A DNA stretch of 64,000 bases from Cristatella mucedo (lineage: Eukaryota > Bryozoa > Phylactolaemata > Cristatellidae). Numbering within the stretch: the first letter of the stretch is position 1; each line of letters begins with the position of its first letter. Under the pieces are notes generated by a model. It saw only the letters and a program-made list of their open reading frames with translations. It was not told the origin of the DNA and made no database searches. Positions 23,225 through 35,175 of this stretch are shown here, piece by piece. The translations under genes and the position numbers were made by a program. The DNA lies in contig WPIO01000026.1 in assembly GCA_009760855.2 (NCBI GenBank), forward strand, positions 2,912,501-2,976,500, given 5' to 3'.

Positions 23225-23950
23225 TAATAATAATAATAATAATAATTCACTTGATAAAGCGCCCTCAGAGAACTTAATCTCTCTCTAGGCGCTTTACATT
23301 TGCTGTAAAGTGAAATGCAATTGAATGGTAAGTAAAATCATGCTTGAAAAACAAACGAAATGAATAATATGGTTAGGGGTGACATGTACAGGGTCAGCAT
23401 GCAATGTGGTTAGTGGCAGCATGCACAGTGTCAGCACGCATAAGCACATCAAGGACGAATCACAGGGACCCACTAAATGCTGTCCTAAATAGGTGTGTTT
23501 TTAGGTTCCTTTTAAATGTGGTCAGGTCAGGGGATGTTCTGACGCAGGTCGGGAGGCAGTTCCAGGCTTTGGGAGCATATGAACTAAATGCACGGTCTCC
23601 AAAAGATTTCAGGTTTGTATGAGGTATTTCTAGACTGTTGGATTCCGAAAAGCGGGTGGTACGATGCTTGGCCTGATGGGGTAGTATATCTGACAGATTG
23701 GCTGGAGCCATAGAATGAAGGAACCTAAAAGTGAGCGACAAAACCTTGAAGTCAATCCGTTACTTGACTGGTAGCCAGTGCAGGTCGGCGAGAAGTGGAG
23801 TAATGTGGCAACTGCGACGCTCACGACAGACAAGCCTAGCTGCAGAGTTTTGCACCAGCTGCAATCGCCCGATCGCACATGCTGGTAGGCCAGTAAGCAT
23901 TGAGTTGCAGAAGTCGAGACGGGATGTCACGAATGCATGGACCATGCAAA
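23225..23950 (-). mobile_element. LINE family 1, 3' part, reverse
   Basis: Starts with (TAA)n at 23227-23246, the reverse of the (ATT)n tail. Next come the stem-loop (23258-23296), the 3' UTR, and coding sequence up to ~23945: [110 protein letters not shown] frameshift near 23750 separates the two frames. It is 5'-truncated just before [10 protein letters not shown]. Well preserved. Confidence 0.92.
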
Positions 23951-24304
23951 GGAGGTCAGGCGTCGCCGCCCGACATGACGAGGCCATGGCGTGGCGGTAG
24001 TTCTGCGGGAATGGTGCAGCTGGAGTCCTAATTTCGGCAGACCAGACCGAAGGTGGCTGCAGAGCCACAAAATAAATTCGAGAACGCCGCGCATGCACCG
24101 AAGTCAGGGTCGGATTGCGCTATCAAGAAGCTCGGCAAGTTGGCTGAACAAGTGGTGTTCAGCCAGCCTAGCAGCGAATACTGCACCACAATGATCTAGA
24201 TCGATATGAATCAAAAATATCCACGAGAACTAAGCATCGTGTCCCCCTAGACTTCTATCACTTGCTCCTTGGAGTCTCACCGCAATACAATAGGACGTAT
24301 TCAG
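23951..24304. other. non-LINE spacer
   Basis: GC-moderate sequence between two oppositely oriented LINE ends. It contains a small hairpin (TGGCTGAAC ... GTTCAGCCA near 24145-24170). No gene recognised. Confidence 0.4.
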
Positions 24305-24865
24305 ACGGTGCGCAAGCTCAGCAATTTCGGCTTCCTTGTTGTAGACGTCGGGACTGCCACATTACACCACTTCGCTCCGACCCGCACTGCCTCTGTATCC
24401 AGCAATGCATTACTTTGTTGTTGAATTTTGTGCAATTTGATTGTTGTTTCTTTCATTCTCCAACGCTGGCTTGCCTCACTGAAATACTTGCTTAATACTT
24501 AATACTTCAGAACCCCTCGCGTCATCTGTTTCTGAGACTCTAGCTATTTTTCCGAGCATTAAATCAGTCTCAAATCATTTGGAGATCTCGTCGTTTAGGT
24601 CCTGTGCATTTTTAAGTGTGGAACTCATATGAATGTAACACGACATCTTCTGACGATAACATTTCAAGCGAAACTTAACGCTCTCTCAAGCATATACCTG
24701 TACTTTCTTCTGATGAATCGTCCTTAATGCGCACATGAGTGCCACGAGTGTGCATGCTATCAGTAGTCAAATTATATTCTTCCTTTATCGCAACTGTGAG
24801 GCCATTCAAAGAGATTTAGTTCCCTTTAAGGAGCAGTGAAATGTTATTATTATTATTAAAACGAC
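24305..24865 (+). mobile_element. LINE family 1 3' part, old copy
   Basis: Decayed forward copy. RRRDCHITPLRSDPHCLCIQQ aligns with the family [20 protein letters not shown]. The TLACLTE stretch follows, then a 3' UTR with TGCGCACATGAGTG wording and a weakened stem-loop (AAAGAGATTTAGTTCCCTTT) before ATTATTATTATTA at 24846-24858. It is much more diverged than its neighbours. Confidence 0.75.
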
Positions 24866-25031
24866 ACCATTCTAAATCAGCTTGATAATGGCAACTGTTA
24901 GAAATTAGTAGTAGTTCCTGAAGATCATTCGGACCCTGATATTTCATAATCTATAGCTTAGTAATTATATAGCCCATCTAAATTGATGGTATGTTTAGAT
25001 GGTTAGCCGTATTTGCCTCGTGCTGGTCACA
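24866..25031. other. short unique spacer
   Basis: AT-rich spacer between two LINE copies. Nothing seen. Confidence 0.4.
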
Positions 25032-26372
25032 TAATAATAATAATAATAATAATGCACTTGATAAAGCGCCCTCAGAGAACTCAATCTCTCTCTAGGTGCT
25101 TTACATTTGCTGCAAAGGGAAATGCAATTGAATGGTGAGTAATATCATGCTTGATAAACAAACAAAATGAATAACATGGTTAGGGGTGACATGCACAGGG
25201 TCAGCATGCAAATGTGGTTAGTGGCAGCATGCACAGTGTCAGCAAGCATAAGCACGTGAAGGACGAATAACAGAATACCACGAAATACTGTCCTAAATAG
25301 GTGTGTTTTTAAGTTCTTTTTAAATGTGGTCATGTCAGGGGATGTTCTGACGCAGATCGGGAGGGAGTTCCAGGCTTTGGGAGCATATGAACTAAATGCC
25401 CGGTCTCCAAAGGATTTGAGGTTTGTACGAGGTATTTCTAGACTGTTGGATTCCGAAAAGCGGGTGGTACGATGCTTGGCCTGATGGGGGAGTAGATCTG
25501 AGAGATTGGCTGGAACCAAAGAATGAAACGACCTAAAAGTGAGCGAGAAAACCTTGAAGTCAATCCGTTGCTTGACTGGTAGCCAGTGCAGGTCGGCGAG
25601 GAGTGGTGTAATGAAGCAACTGCGACGCTCACGACAGACAAGCGGAGATTTGCACCAGCTGCAATCGCCTGATCGCACATGCAGGTAGGCCAGTAAGCAT
25701 TGAGTTGCAGAAGTCGAGACGGGATGTCACGAATGTATGGACCAACTTAGATATGGTATCCTTATCTAAACAAGCCCGAATTTTAGCAATGTTATGAAGC
25801 TGAAAATAGGCAGAATTGACTGTGGAGCTGGTATGATCGTCTAACGAGAGGTCGCTTTGGAATATGACACCTAGATTTTGAACTGATTCAGTAGGAAATA
25901 TGCTGGCAGAGCCAATTTTGAGCGTCAGCCTTTCTAATTTGTGAATCACACTGGGTTTGCCCATAACTAGTAAGTTAGTTGTATCATCGTTTAGTTTTAG
26001 AAAAATTGCTACCATCCATGTGCGGATGTCATTAATACATGCAGCAAGTGAGTTGAGAGAATTTGAGGTGCTCGAAGGCTGGGAGGGATCAAAGCAAAGG
26101 TACAACTGAATGTCATCCGCATTGAAGTGAAAGCCTAGATTGTGTTTGGCAATCACATCAACAAGAGGGAGAGTATAAACCGTGAAAAGAACCGGACCTA
26201 GCACGGAGCCCTGAGGTACGCCATATTTCAGACGTACCTCAGATGATCTTTGTCCATTGTCACATGTGTCCCTCATTGGCTGTTGAATGTACAGCTCCAT
26301 GTTGAGTACATAGACAAGATGTGCTATTAAGATGTTGGGCGCCTTTTTATTGCTTTCGAGGACTGCTCTCAC
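25032..26372 (-). mobile_element. LINE family 1, longest well-preserved copy
   Basis: Minus strand. The frame beginning near 26372 carries GVPQGSVLGPVLF (26193-26222, RT block before the catalytic box), HNLGFHFNADDIQLYLCFDP (catalytic xADD at 26112-26123), PTESVQNLGVIFQSDLSLDD, and [21 protein letters not shown] deletion of several bases near 25645 shifts the frame. The second frame (25145-25678) holds [47 protein letters not shown] and LPICVRTSPDMTTFKKNLKT. The 3' UTR, stem-loop (25060-25100) and (TAA)n follow at the low-coordinate end. It is 5'-truncated; neither the endonuclease nor RT domains 0-3 remain. NADD replaces the usual F/YADD, with both catalytic aspartates kept. Confidence 0.93.
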
Positions 26373-26846
26373 TGCCGCACCTGCGTTAGGTATGTGTTGC
26401 TTCTACAACTGATTAGCTTTTCTTCGGGGAGCTAGTTCAACCAGTATTCGATCGCGAATTAATGAGATCCAACACACGTTGCTACCTCTGCTCTTCACAG
26501 TAAAGAATTTAGTTCCAGAGCCCCTTCGAGCATTGGGAGCATTATTATATTACTACTCAGCGGAAAATGCTATCTTGACCATTTTCTTAAATTACTGTAT
26601 ACACTTCGGTATATTATTAAAACCTACAATACGCTCGGTTAGTTAGTTTGTCCGTAAGTTCATCGCAGTCACTGACGTCATGTTTACATTGAGTCCTTGG
26701 TCTATAAATGGTACTACTACTACGAAGGTAGAGCAATGATGAGTGTCAAATAAAAGGTAGAGGTTATTTGCTCATTAGTATTTGTAGCTGCTTTATGCGC
26801 TCTTATAGTAGAAATCTATGTGCATGCTCTGCTAGAGTATGTTTAG

Positions 26847-26881
<35 letters not shown>

Positions 26882-27790
26882 TACTAGAGAGCATAGGAGA
26901 GCATAAAATACTTTCCTTAATTAAACTTGACGACTTTCACTTTAGTCACTTTGTACGCTTTGATTTTTAGCTTCGTCTCTTCTTGGCACCTCGAGCTGTT
27001 TTTCAATGCATTTATGCATTTCAGCTTATGGCCATTCACACTTGCAGCCGCATTACGATGTAAATGCAAATCAAAATTCGAGAATTTCCTAGTCAATTTT
27101 TAATATAAACAATGAGGGTGCATATTGCTATTCGGGTTTATGTATGTACATTTCGCTGGCTCTCTTACTGTTCATCTGAGCCGACTAGCAAGTCGGCAGC
27201 GACTATCGTTTACGGTACGAATTCCATATGCTCACCTAAATTAAAAATTATTTAGGTTGATATGTATGCTATTAACGGAAAGGTGCGCAGTTGTGCTTTA
27301 GGACGTGAGCTCCCAGAACAGCGACATTGCGACTACTGTGTGCTTGCTTGCTGTAAACGTCTTTGTCTGTGCGTTAATGTTTAAATTCCTTTTAGCTCGT
27401 AGATCATTCATCGCGCATCGAGGCCTGAAATCTTTGTCGTGGAAGAGATTGCAGAAGGCGTTGTGGAAGGAGTCACTTCGGCAGTCGTCAAGTACCTCGT
27501 GCTTTGGTTCGCAGTGAAACTTAAACAGCCCGCCCATTGCCCTGTCTGACTTCCCTGTGCATAGCATGGCGACTGCATTAGTCACCGATAACACAGCATT
27601 CAAATAAGGTATAACGTGTTGCCACTCAATGCAACAGTGACTCCTGGGAAGTGCGGATACCCAACGGAATGAGTTTGCTTGTATTGATTCATAAGTGTCC
27701 TTGGTGCTAGTTCAGAGGTCATCGCATACTGTTACATAGATTGCGGTATTGCAAGTGAATTACGATACTTAAAGCATGTTCTCAGTGCAT
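26373..27790. other. unique DNA with a (TA)n tract
   Basis: No recognised gene. A (AT)n run of ~15 units lies at 26849-26878. The facing ORFs at 27298-27603 overlap on both strands and show no domain. Confidence 0.4.
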
Positions 27791-28235
27791 GGTACCACCC
27801 GCTTTTCGGAATCCAACAGTCTAGAAATACCTCGTACAAACCTCAAATCCTTTGGAGACCGGGCATTTAGTTCATATGCTCCCAAAGCCTGGAACTCCCT
27901 CCCGATCTGCGTCAGAACATCCCCTGACCTGACCACATTTAAAAAGAACTTAAAAACACACCTATTTAGGACAGCATTTAGTGAGTCCCTGTGATTAGTC
28001 CTTCATGTGCTTATGCGTGCTGACACTGTGCATGCTGCCACTAACCACATTTGCATGCTGACCCTGTGCATGTCACCCCTAACCATATTATTCATTTTGT
28101 TTGTTTTTCAAGCATGATTTTACTTACCATTCAATTGCATTTCACTTTACAGCAAATGTAAAGCGCCTAGAAAGAGATTAAGTTCTCCGAGGGCGCTTTA
28201 TCAATTGCATTATTAATATTATTATTATTATTATG
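27791..28235 (+). mobile_element. LINE family 1, short young copy
   Basis: Begins abruptly at a GGTACCACCCGCTTTTCGG block inside the C-terminal coding region. It reads SLEIPRTNLKSFGDRAFSSY, APKAWNSLPICVRTSPDLTT and FKKNLKTHLFRTAF in one frame, followed by the full 3' UTR, a perfect stem-loop (28159-28200) and an ATT-rich tail to 28235. By eye it differs from the 25-kb copy at only a few positions over its coding part. A typical 5'-truncated 'dead on arrival' insertion. Confidence 0.93.
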
Positions 28236-28426
28236 TATTGCTGCCGCAGTTTACAAAGCCCATGTCATTTAGTCTTAATATTTGGCAGAAGCGTAACGCA
28301 GTCGTAGCAAAAAAGTGAAAACTAGCAAAAGATATACAACAGCTATCTAAAATTAGACGTTGGTGTTGCCTGCCAAGCTATTCTTTTTTATGTCAAAACA
28401 GTGCGTTTCCTTAGAAACCGCCAGTT

Positions 28427-28550
28427 GTAGACAAGCCTAGGTGCAGAGTTTTGCACAAATATTCAGTATTGTTGCGCAGGCAGGAAGATATTCGGTTAGT
28501 GAGTTCTAGAGGTCTGGTTGGATTGTCAAAAATGCATGAACCAGCCTTTA
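28427..28550 (-). mobile_element. LINE fragment, reverse (RT C-terminal side)
   Basis: The block GACAAGCCTAGGTGCAGAG TTTTGCAC... up to AAAATGCATGAACC matches, in the same orientation, the segment at 23835-23945, i.e. the minus-strand coding of [10 protein letters not shown]...[12 protein letters not shown]. It directly precedes a forward LINE. Probably the outer part of the same old reverse LINE that resumes at 29925. Confidence 0.65.
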
Positions 28551-28564
28551 ATGGTACCTTTATT

Positions 28565-29922
28565 AAAAGGATCCAAATTGTTGCTAGGTTACGTGGCTTT
28601 CTTGAGCGCCTCTCATCTCGCCTGGGCATCACTGGCACTGCATTGAAATGATTCATTACAATGGTTCAGGTGCAATATCAATATTGCAATATCTCAGTGG
28701 AAGACTCCAGAGTATATATGTCAAAGCACAAGATCATCAGAGGAATTTCTAAAATATGGGGTATCTCTGCGCTCGGTTCTGTTCTTTTCACGGCTCATAC
28801 TCTTCCTCTTGCCAGTATGATCACCAGGCACAATCTAGGCTTTCATTTCTATGGTGACGACACTCAGTTGTACCTTTGCTTTGATCCCTCCCAGCCCTCC
28901 AGCACGTTAAATTCCTTCAACTTCCTTGCTGCATGTAATGATGACATCCCCGCATGGATAGTAGCGAATTTTCTTAAATTGAATGATGTCAAAACAAACT
29001 TACTAGTTACAACCAAACCAAGTACCATTCAGAAATTGAAAAGCTTAGCGCTCAAAATTGGATGGGCCAGCTTATCTCCTGTTGAATCTGTATGAAATCA
29101 AGGTGTCCTGTTCCAAAGTGACCTCTCGTTAGACGACCACATCAGCTCCACAGTCAAGTATGCCTACTTTCAGCTATATAACATAGCTAGTATTCGGACT
29201 TGTTTAGACAGGGATGCCACATCGAAATTGTTCCATGGAATTGTGACATCCCGTCTTGACTTCTGTAACTCACTGCTTGCTGGTCTACCGGTTGTGCACT
29301 CAGGTGCCCTGCAGCTACGCTTGTCTGTCGTGACCGTCGCAGTTGCCAAATCTCACTGCTTCTCGCCTACCTGCACTGGCTTCCAGTCAAGCAATGCATT
29401 GACTTCAAGATTTTATTTTTTACTTTCAGGTCTCTTTATTCTTTGACTTCAGCCTACTTATCAGATCTACTCCCCCACCAGGCAAAGCATCGTACCACCT
29501 GCATTTCGGGATCTAATTGTTTACCTATACCTCGTACAAATCTCAAATACTTTGGAGCCCGTGACTTTAGTTCGTATGCTTGCAAAGCCTGGAACTCACT
29601 TCCGACTTGCGTTACGACGTCTTCTGACTTGACCACATTTTAAAACAAACTAGTAACGTATATTTTATCGCAGCATTAAGTGGGTCCACACGATTCGTCC
29701 TCTATGCGCTTATGCGTGCTGACTTCGCATACTGTCACTGACCACACTTGCATGCTGACCTGTGCATATCATCCATAATCATGTTATTGTTGTTGTTTAT
29801 TGAGCATGCTACTAATAACCGTTTAATCGTGCTTCCTTTGCAGGAAATTTAAAGTGCGTAGAAAGATATTAAGTCCTCCGAGAGTACTATATCAAATGTA
29901 TTATTATTTTTTTAAACGAAAG
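28565..29922 (+). mobile_element. LINE family 1, forward RT copy
   Basis: RT from GFLERLSSRLGITGTALK (28585-28650), through a degraded GISALGSVLF (family GVPQGSVLGPVLF), HNLGFHFYGDDTQLYLCFDP (YGDD at 28850-28861), FLKLNDVKTNLLVTTKPS and PVESV. After a stop at 29093 the frame continues with a second frame (LDFCNSLLAGLP) and a third (YLSDLLPHQAKHRT, NLKYFGARDFSSYACKAWNS, LPTCVTTSSDLTTF). The 3' UTR and a degraded tail (GTGCGTAGAAAGATATTAAG) follow, ending in ATTATTATTTTTTT. Multiple stops and frameshifts. The second residue of the catalytic box is G instead of A. Confidence 0.9.
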
Positions 29923-29924
29923 CC

Positions 29925-31980
29925 CGAAATGTGCTTGACGATTGCAATGATGAATGGAGAGTATACATTGTAAAAATAAGTGACAAGCACTAATCCTTGC
30001 GATATCCCTCACTTTAAAGGCTCGTGCAGGTGACCGTTGCCTTCGAGATCAACTCTCTAATATCTCCCACTAAGATAGGTTGAAGCAATTGCAGTGCAGT
30101 TCCAGCGATGCCCAGGCGAAATTAAATACTCTCGAGGAAGATTTTGCGATAAAAGATATTAAAAGCCATCGAGATATTTAGCAGAAGTATTAGAGACTCG
30201 ACCTAGCTCAGCATTCATAAGAAGACCACTATATACCATACTCGAAACAGTGCTGACTCAGCGGATTGGTTATCTCGATAAATCTTACTGAAACTTACTT
30301 ACTAGGGACGCAGCTTTGATATAAGATCTGAACTCTTCTGTTGGTTCTTGTTCCGGTGTGTTTAGTAAGAATGGCAATTGGGAAACCGCACGGACATTTA
30401 TTAAATTCTATTGGTATATTGCTGACTTCCTAATGGGCGGCATAATAGCAGCCTTTTAGAAGGATTCAGAGACAAGTCCTGATGCCAAGGACATATGTAA
30501 TGTATTGGTTAGGCTAGGCAGCACAGCAGTAAATCAACGCATTTCAGAAGGAGAGCAGCAGTTATGGGGACGGTAGCTATGAGGGCTAGTATTATTTTTA
30601 GACTGGGAGAAGCATCGAGGGATGGTCATTCGTGGACGCCTTTAAGGTGGACATGGAGGTATAGCAATGAGGAGTCAGGATAGCACAGGTGAAATACAGT
30701 TTCTAATATTACCTATCCTTCCGACGAAAAAGTGACAAAAATTATCTGCTAGATTGCTACAAGAATTGCTTTCTAAGGAGCTGACGTGTTAGCGGTTAAT
30801 AAGATGGCTGATTGTCGATATTTATTGATTGACGATCGAGATTGACGGTATTTTGATTTTTCCCCTGACATCCTATCAATTTAATATAAAAGTTAGATTT
30901 GGCTTTCCCGTTGATGTATCTCTGCGACCTGAAATAGTCTTCGTTTCTCAGTGGATGGACAGTCCTGCTCTTTTGTATGGTTTTAAGCATAAAATTATTA
31001 GTCAAAACTAATCTTATATCTGGTCGAAACCATACGCCATCTGAGCGAGGGTGTACATTGTTCTTAGTCAGAAGAGCAAAATCATTTAGAGGATCAATAA
31101 TTGCCTTGGTGCAGAATTCCACTGCTGAGGGAAGGTCGCGCGAAGGATTGAGCAGAAACGTCAAGAAAGAGATTTTTGTGGACAGCATCAATGCCTGCTG
31201 TATAAGATTTTGTAATTCACGGATGATATCTCTTGCCAAAGGGGACACAAACTGCAGACTGAATAAAATCTGCATGCAATTAAATGTGCAGAATTTTGGT
31301 AATGATGGGAGTTGAGAGCCTATAATCACGTGAGAATATTTCATCGACAGTGCGACTTTTGTTGTGATTTGGGCCTTGAATATGCCATGCCGAAAGCGAA
31401 AAATAATCAGCCAACAAACGAAATTCGGCAGATACGGAGTCAGTTTCGTAAATGAAGTAAACGCAAAAATCATCCAGTACGAGGAAGGGATGGTCTTTAG
31501 AATGCAGAATCAAAATGAGATCTAGAAGATCTTCAAAAAATACTACTTTGCACCTGAGGAGATAGGTTACTGCTGCCATTGGCAGCTTACTTATGAGGGA
31601 CTTAATATATGATATTCGATAGACTGTGTCGAGTGAATGGCTTGATATTGGGAGGACCGACCGATTATGTCAACTTAGCCATACTTTTTTAGTGACCTCT
31701 AAGTAAAGAAGAAAGAGAAGCCTGTATCGGCGGTGTCGATCATTGTCACGCAGTTAGTAAATTCGGCTAAGTCTCAGTCACAGAAGACGGGTCGATATAG
31801 TCCCCAAGAATTATTTCACGAAATAATGTGAGTTTGTCGAACCTTGAACACGAATTCCATTGGCTCACATGAAGATTGGCCACGAGAGCTATAGTTGCTG
31901 ACGTGATGGCCCCGACGTTTGAATGATTCTTCACTGCAGTTCCTGTGGATGAATGCAATGGACGGCCAGAAAACATGTGA
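29925..31980 (-). mobile_element. older LINE with endonuclease and RT remains
   Basis: Minus strand, the longest ORF2 remnant in the window. High to low coordinate: endonuclease end at 31280-31579 (FLVLDDFCV for the usual LLGDFNxH, then RLLADYFSLSAWHIQGPNHN, KSRTVDEIFSRD, typical of the GPTHxxGxTLDLV motif). After a frameshift, the linker region 30796-31473 contains HPRSDGVWF and a basic helical stretch ending AKSNFYIKLI (families: RPxAPWF...AKRxYYxxKI). Next is RT N-terminal sequence (30180-30450), then LKVRDIARIS...HFGLS at 29935-30040 (family LKYGVPQGSVLG...HNLGF). It stops there, where the forward LINE tail ends. Heavily decayed, and likely the host into which 28565-29922 inserted. Confidence 0.75.
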
Positions 31981-34900
31981 ACAATAGTGGAGATCTGCCC
32001 TTGGGGTGGTCAGCTTAATATTGCTGGCAGATTATTTACAGTAGTACAAGTTGTAGATGACGTGATAGTCGAGAAAAAAAAGAATGATAATCAGCACAAT
32101 TAATGGGAGCTATCGCTTATTCGCGTTTTTTTGTAATTGCGCACTTTCGCATTATGTATGACTCCTTAATCTAAAGTTTAATGCTCAGACGCGGTGCTAA
32201 AAAGATTGACAGACGAGCTTTAAATTCGTGAGTCCAGCGCTAGCTTTGGATGGAGAGACACTTATCCAAAAAGAGCTAGGGCAGAGCCTGGTGATTTTTC
32301 GAGCCTCGTGCTGCTGTCGAAACCGTGACTTAGGGTAGCAACGGCCATTTTGGTCTTTTTTTACTTGTATGTGACAAATAATTCGTATAAAAACCACAAG
32401 CCGGGGAAAAAGCCAAAGTCGACTGAACTCTTGTCAAACCGTGGTTGGAATTCTGTGAAGGCTAGTTTCGAGCTTTATTTATTTTTTTAAATATTATGTG
32501 TATATAATTAAACTCAGCAACTTCTTTTATACATTCCTTATTTACCTTGTCAAATTCAAAAAGTCAAATTCCAGATAGTACATTCCTTTGTCTAAGTACC
32601 AAGTGAATCGACCTAGTGATAATATTTACGCTACGCTTCTCGTAGAGTATTTGCCATCTGTTTATTCCAGCTCATAGAAACCAATTAAAAATATAGTCGC
32701 TGGTAACAGAGATATTGCTGCTAGCCAAAAGAACTTTAATATTAGAAATTGGGTCAGAATCAGCTCCACTTTAAGGTATAAATATGCGTGCACAGTGCAA
32801 TTTGGGAAGCAAATATACAATCCTAAGCTCTGTGGCTTTCGTAACTCTTCTACTGGAGCCTCGTGGCTGACACTTGGCAGCACATACCGCAGCCGTTTAT
32901 GCTTGCTTTGAAGCTCGGTTATTTTGTTTTGCACTTTATTTTATTTTTGGGTAAGCTTGGAAAATTGCTTTGGATCCAAAACATGCACAACCTTCAGACC
33001 AGACCAATCAGGGTGCAGGGTGAGCTAGAATTTCTCTTTTACCAGCGCAGTGTGCTTCACGGAGAAAAAGAGGAGGCTCCTTTCAAAAGCAGTTCTACGG
33101 TAGCCACTGTGCATCAACCGCCTCTGCCTCAGATTCGATGATTACGCGAAATGAAAATAGCAAATCAGGATACAAGTTTAATGTTGGAGGGCTAGTGAAC
33201 AATCTAGCGACTATATCTTCACCCGGGAATGACAACCTTTCTTTCGTGGCTCAGTACGAAAACAGCTTGAGGCATCAGCGTGTGACAGGAAGAACATAGC
33301 TAAAAGCCATAACTTTCTACGATTCAGCCATGCAGATGCACTTGACTTCAAAGATAGATTCTAAGCACGCTTAGATTCTAAGCACCTTTTGATAATCATA
33401 GGTTTTCCTAGCAAAGGAACAAACTTGTTCACACTGCACACTGGCTGGTCTAATTAAATCAAGAATGTGAAAATAAAATAACGTCAGTTTTTAGAGTGAG
33501 TCAAGCAAGTTACATGTGCTGTTTATGGGGTAAAACATTCAAATACGTCTCCACACGAGTCTTGAAACGCCATAGTTATCAAAATATGTAGCTATGCAAG
33601 TAAATGCATGGTGTTTCTTTGTAAGGAGATCTATCGTGATCACTCTACACCTGAGGATGTAAGCCTAATAGCTACAACGTTCCGCTCAGATGATAAGGTA
33701 GCAGCCGCCGAAAATCCCAACATTTTCTAGGATCACGTCTGGTAACCCACTGAAACGTAAAATGCCTCGCCCTCTAGCGATTTTTGCGAAGCTCTTACGA
33801 AGACAGTGCTCGCGGGCTGTGTCTGCCTCTGTCGGCCAATGAATGCATGCGAGATCGGTTCGCTAAAGGATGAAGATCGATGCGCTTAGAGCAATAAAGC
33901 TTTACATATTTCCCTAGATAGTCGCATTCAAAAGCATCATTCATGCAGGCAGCAAGCAGCACAGCCGCAACGAGTAATCTGTATTTCTAGAGTGAATGTT
34001 TACACTACTCTGATTTCTGGATGATCTTCTACCTCGAAGTTTTTCATTTTTTCTACTACGAAAGCCACTACTTGGTACGCTGTAACCAAGGAGTGCGAAG
34101 CGGTCCTTGACAATGTCTTAGTCTTAAATGCAGCGTAATAGAACGAGCTCTTGAAGCTGTCCTGTGACCTAGACTTGTAGAACGGGCATCTCGTTGCAAG
34201 CTAATCTCGGAATCTGTTTTAAATACTGTATGGGTACAAGTATGCTCGAATTATACCCGAATGCAATTCGAAAGACATCCATACCTCAGAAAACAATCTG
34301 AGATGTAAAGCATCTGAATATGCATTCGGTTTTCTTAGGATGTTTTTTCATGCGAGATTATTATTATTATAACTAACGTCTCGCCAATTTAGCCTCCTGC
34401 AATTAGGTCAGTAAAATTAGAAAAATCGCAGTCTACGAGTGCTTTACTCAAATAATTGTTTTTGGTTGAGCAAGATGTATTTCAAAGCTCAAATATTCTG
34501 CTAGGGTTCGTTGTATTTGGCAGCATGATAATGACCCTTAGCCAGGCTAGCGAAGTCTTTTTGACGAATCCTTGCTTGGTGCTGGTGTAGTGGCCCTGCC
34601 AGTCGCCTGGTTGTGAACGCCGTAGAACGACTACGGAGTAATACGACTGGCGGCTGAGGCGGGATGCTCGACCGCCTCAGCCGCCAGTAGCCGACGCGAC
34701 CTTTTCAAAATAAAATGTGGTCTCTGTGTAATGTGCTGCAGCAGCAGAAGAAGAGACAACGCTGAAGCTTGTGGCCTCTGTCGCGACAGGACGAGGGAGG
34801 TCGTAAAAATCGTGGTAGGACGACGTCCCATTAAACCCACACTTGCCAACGGCATATGCGCTTGTTTTTGGACTGTCAATAAATAGTTTCACAAGTTTGT

Positions 34901-35175
34901 CATAATTTTATAGAGTGTCTGGCCTTTGTAGTGCACCCTCCTATTACCCGAGCAAATTTGCAACCACAGTGGGTTCGGTCGTACTGAGAGAATTTTTTTA
35001 CGATAAGTGTAGCGTCACGAAATGTAATGCCTACGATTGTGACACCGCGCATTCTAGCAATCGAAAACACTCCAGTCACAAAAACAGCTTAGCAGAAGCA
35101 TATCCATGGTTGATATTAACCAGCCATTAGATCAGCCTCAACGAACAGGTCTCTGATAGATATCAGTGTATGTTT
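31981..35175. other. unique AT-rich DNA, no recognised gene
   Basis: About 3.2 kb. The upstream part (to ~32400) might hold further 5' LINE sequence, but I cannot support it. A short tandem duplication (AGATTCTAAGCAC twice) lies near 33356-33388, an isolated (ATT)n at 34362-34372, and a perfect hairpin at 34646-34688. No gene recognised. Confidence 0.4.
34646..34688. repeat. perfect 17-bp hairpin
   Basis: ACTGGCGGCTGAGGCGG at 34646-34662 is exactly reverse-complemented at 34672-34688, with a 9-base loop. The stem is GC-rich and would be very stable. It lies outside any recognised transposon. Confidence 0.9.

Noticed and set aside
27298-27603. 101-codon minus-strand frame
   Set aside because: Overlaps a plus-strand frame, no domain, no similarity to the repeats around it.
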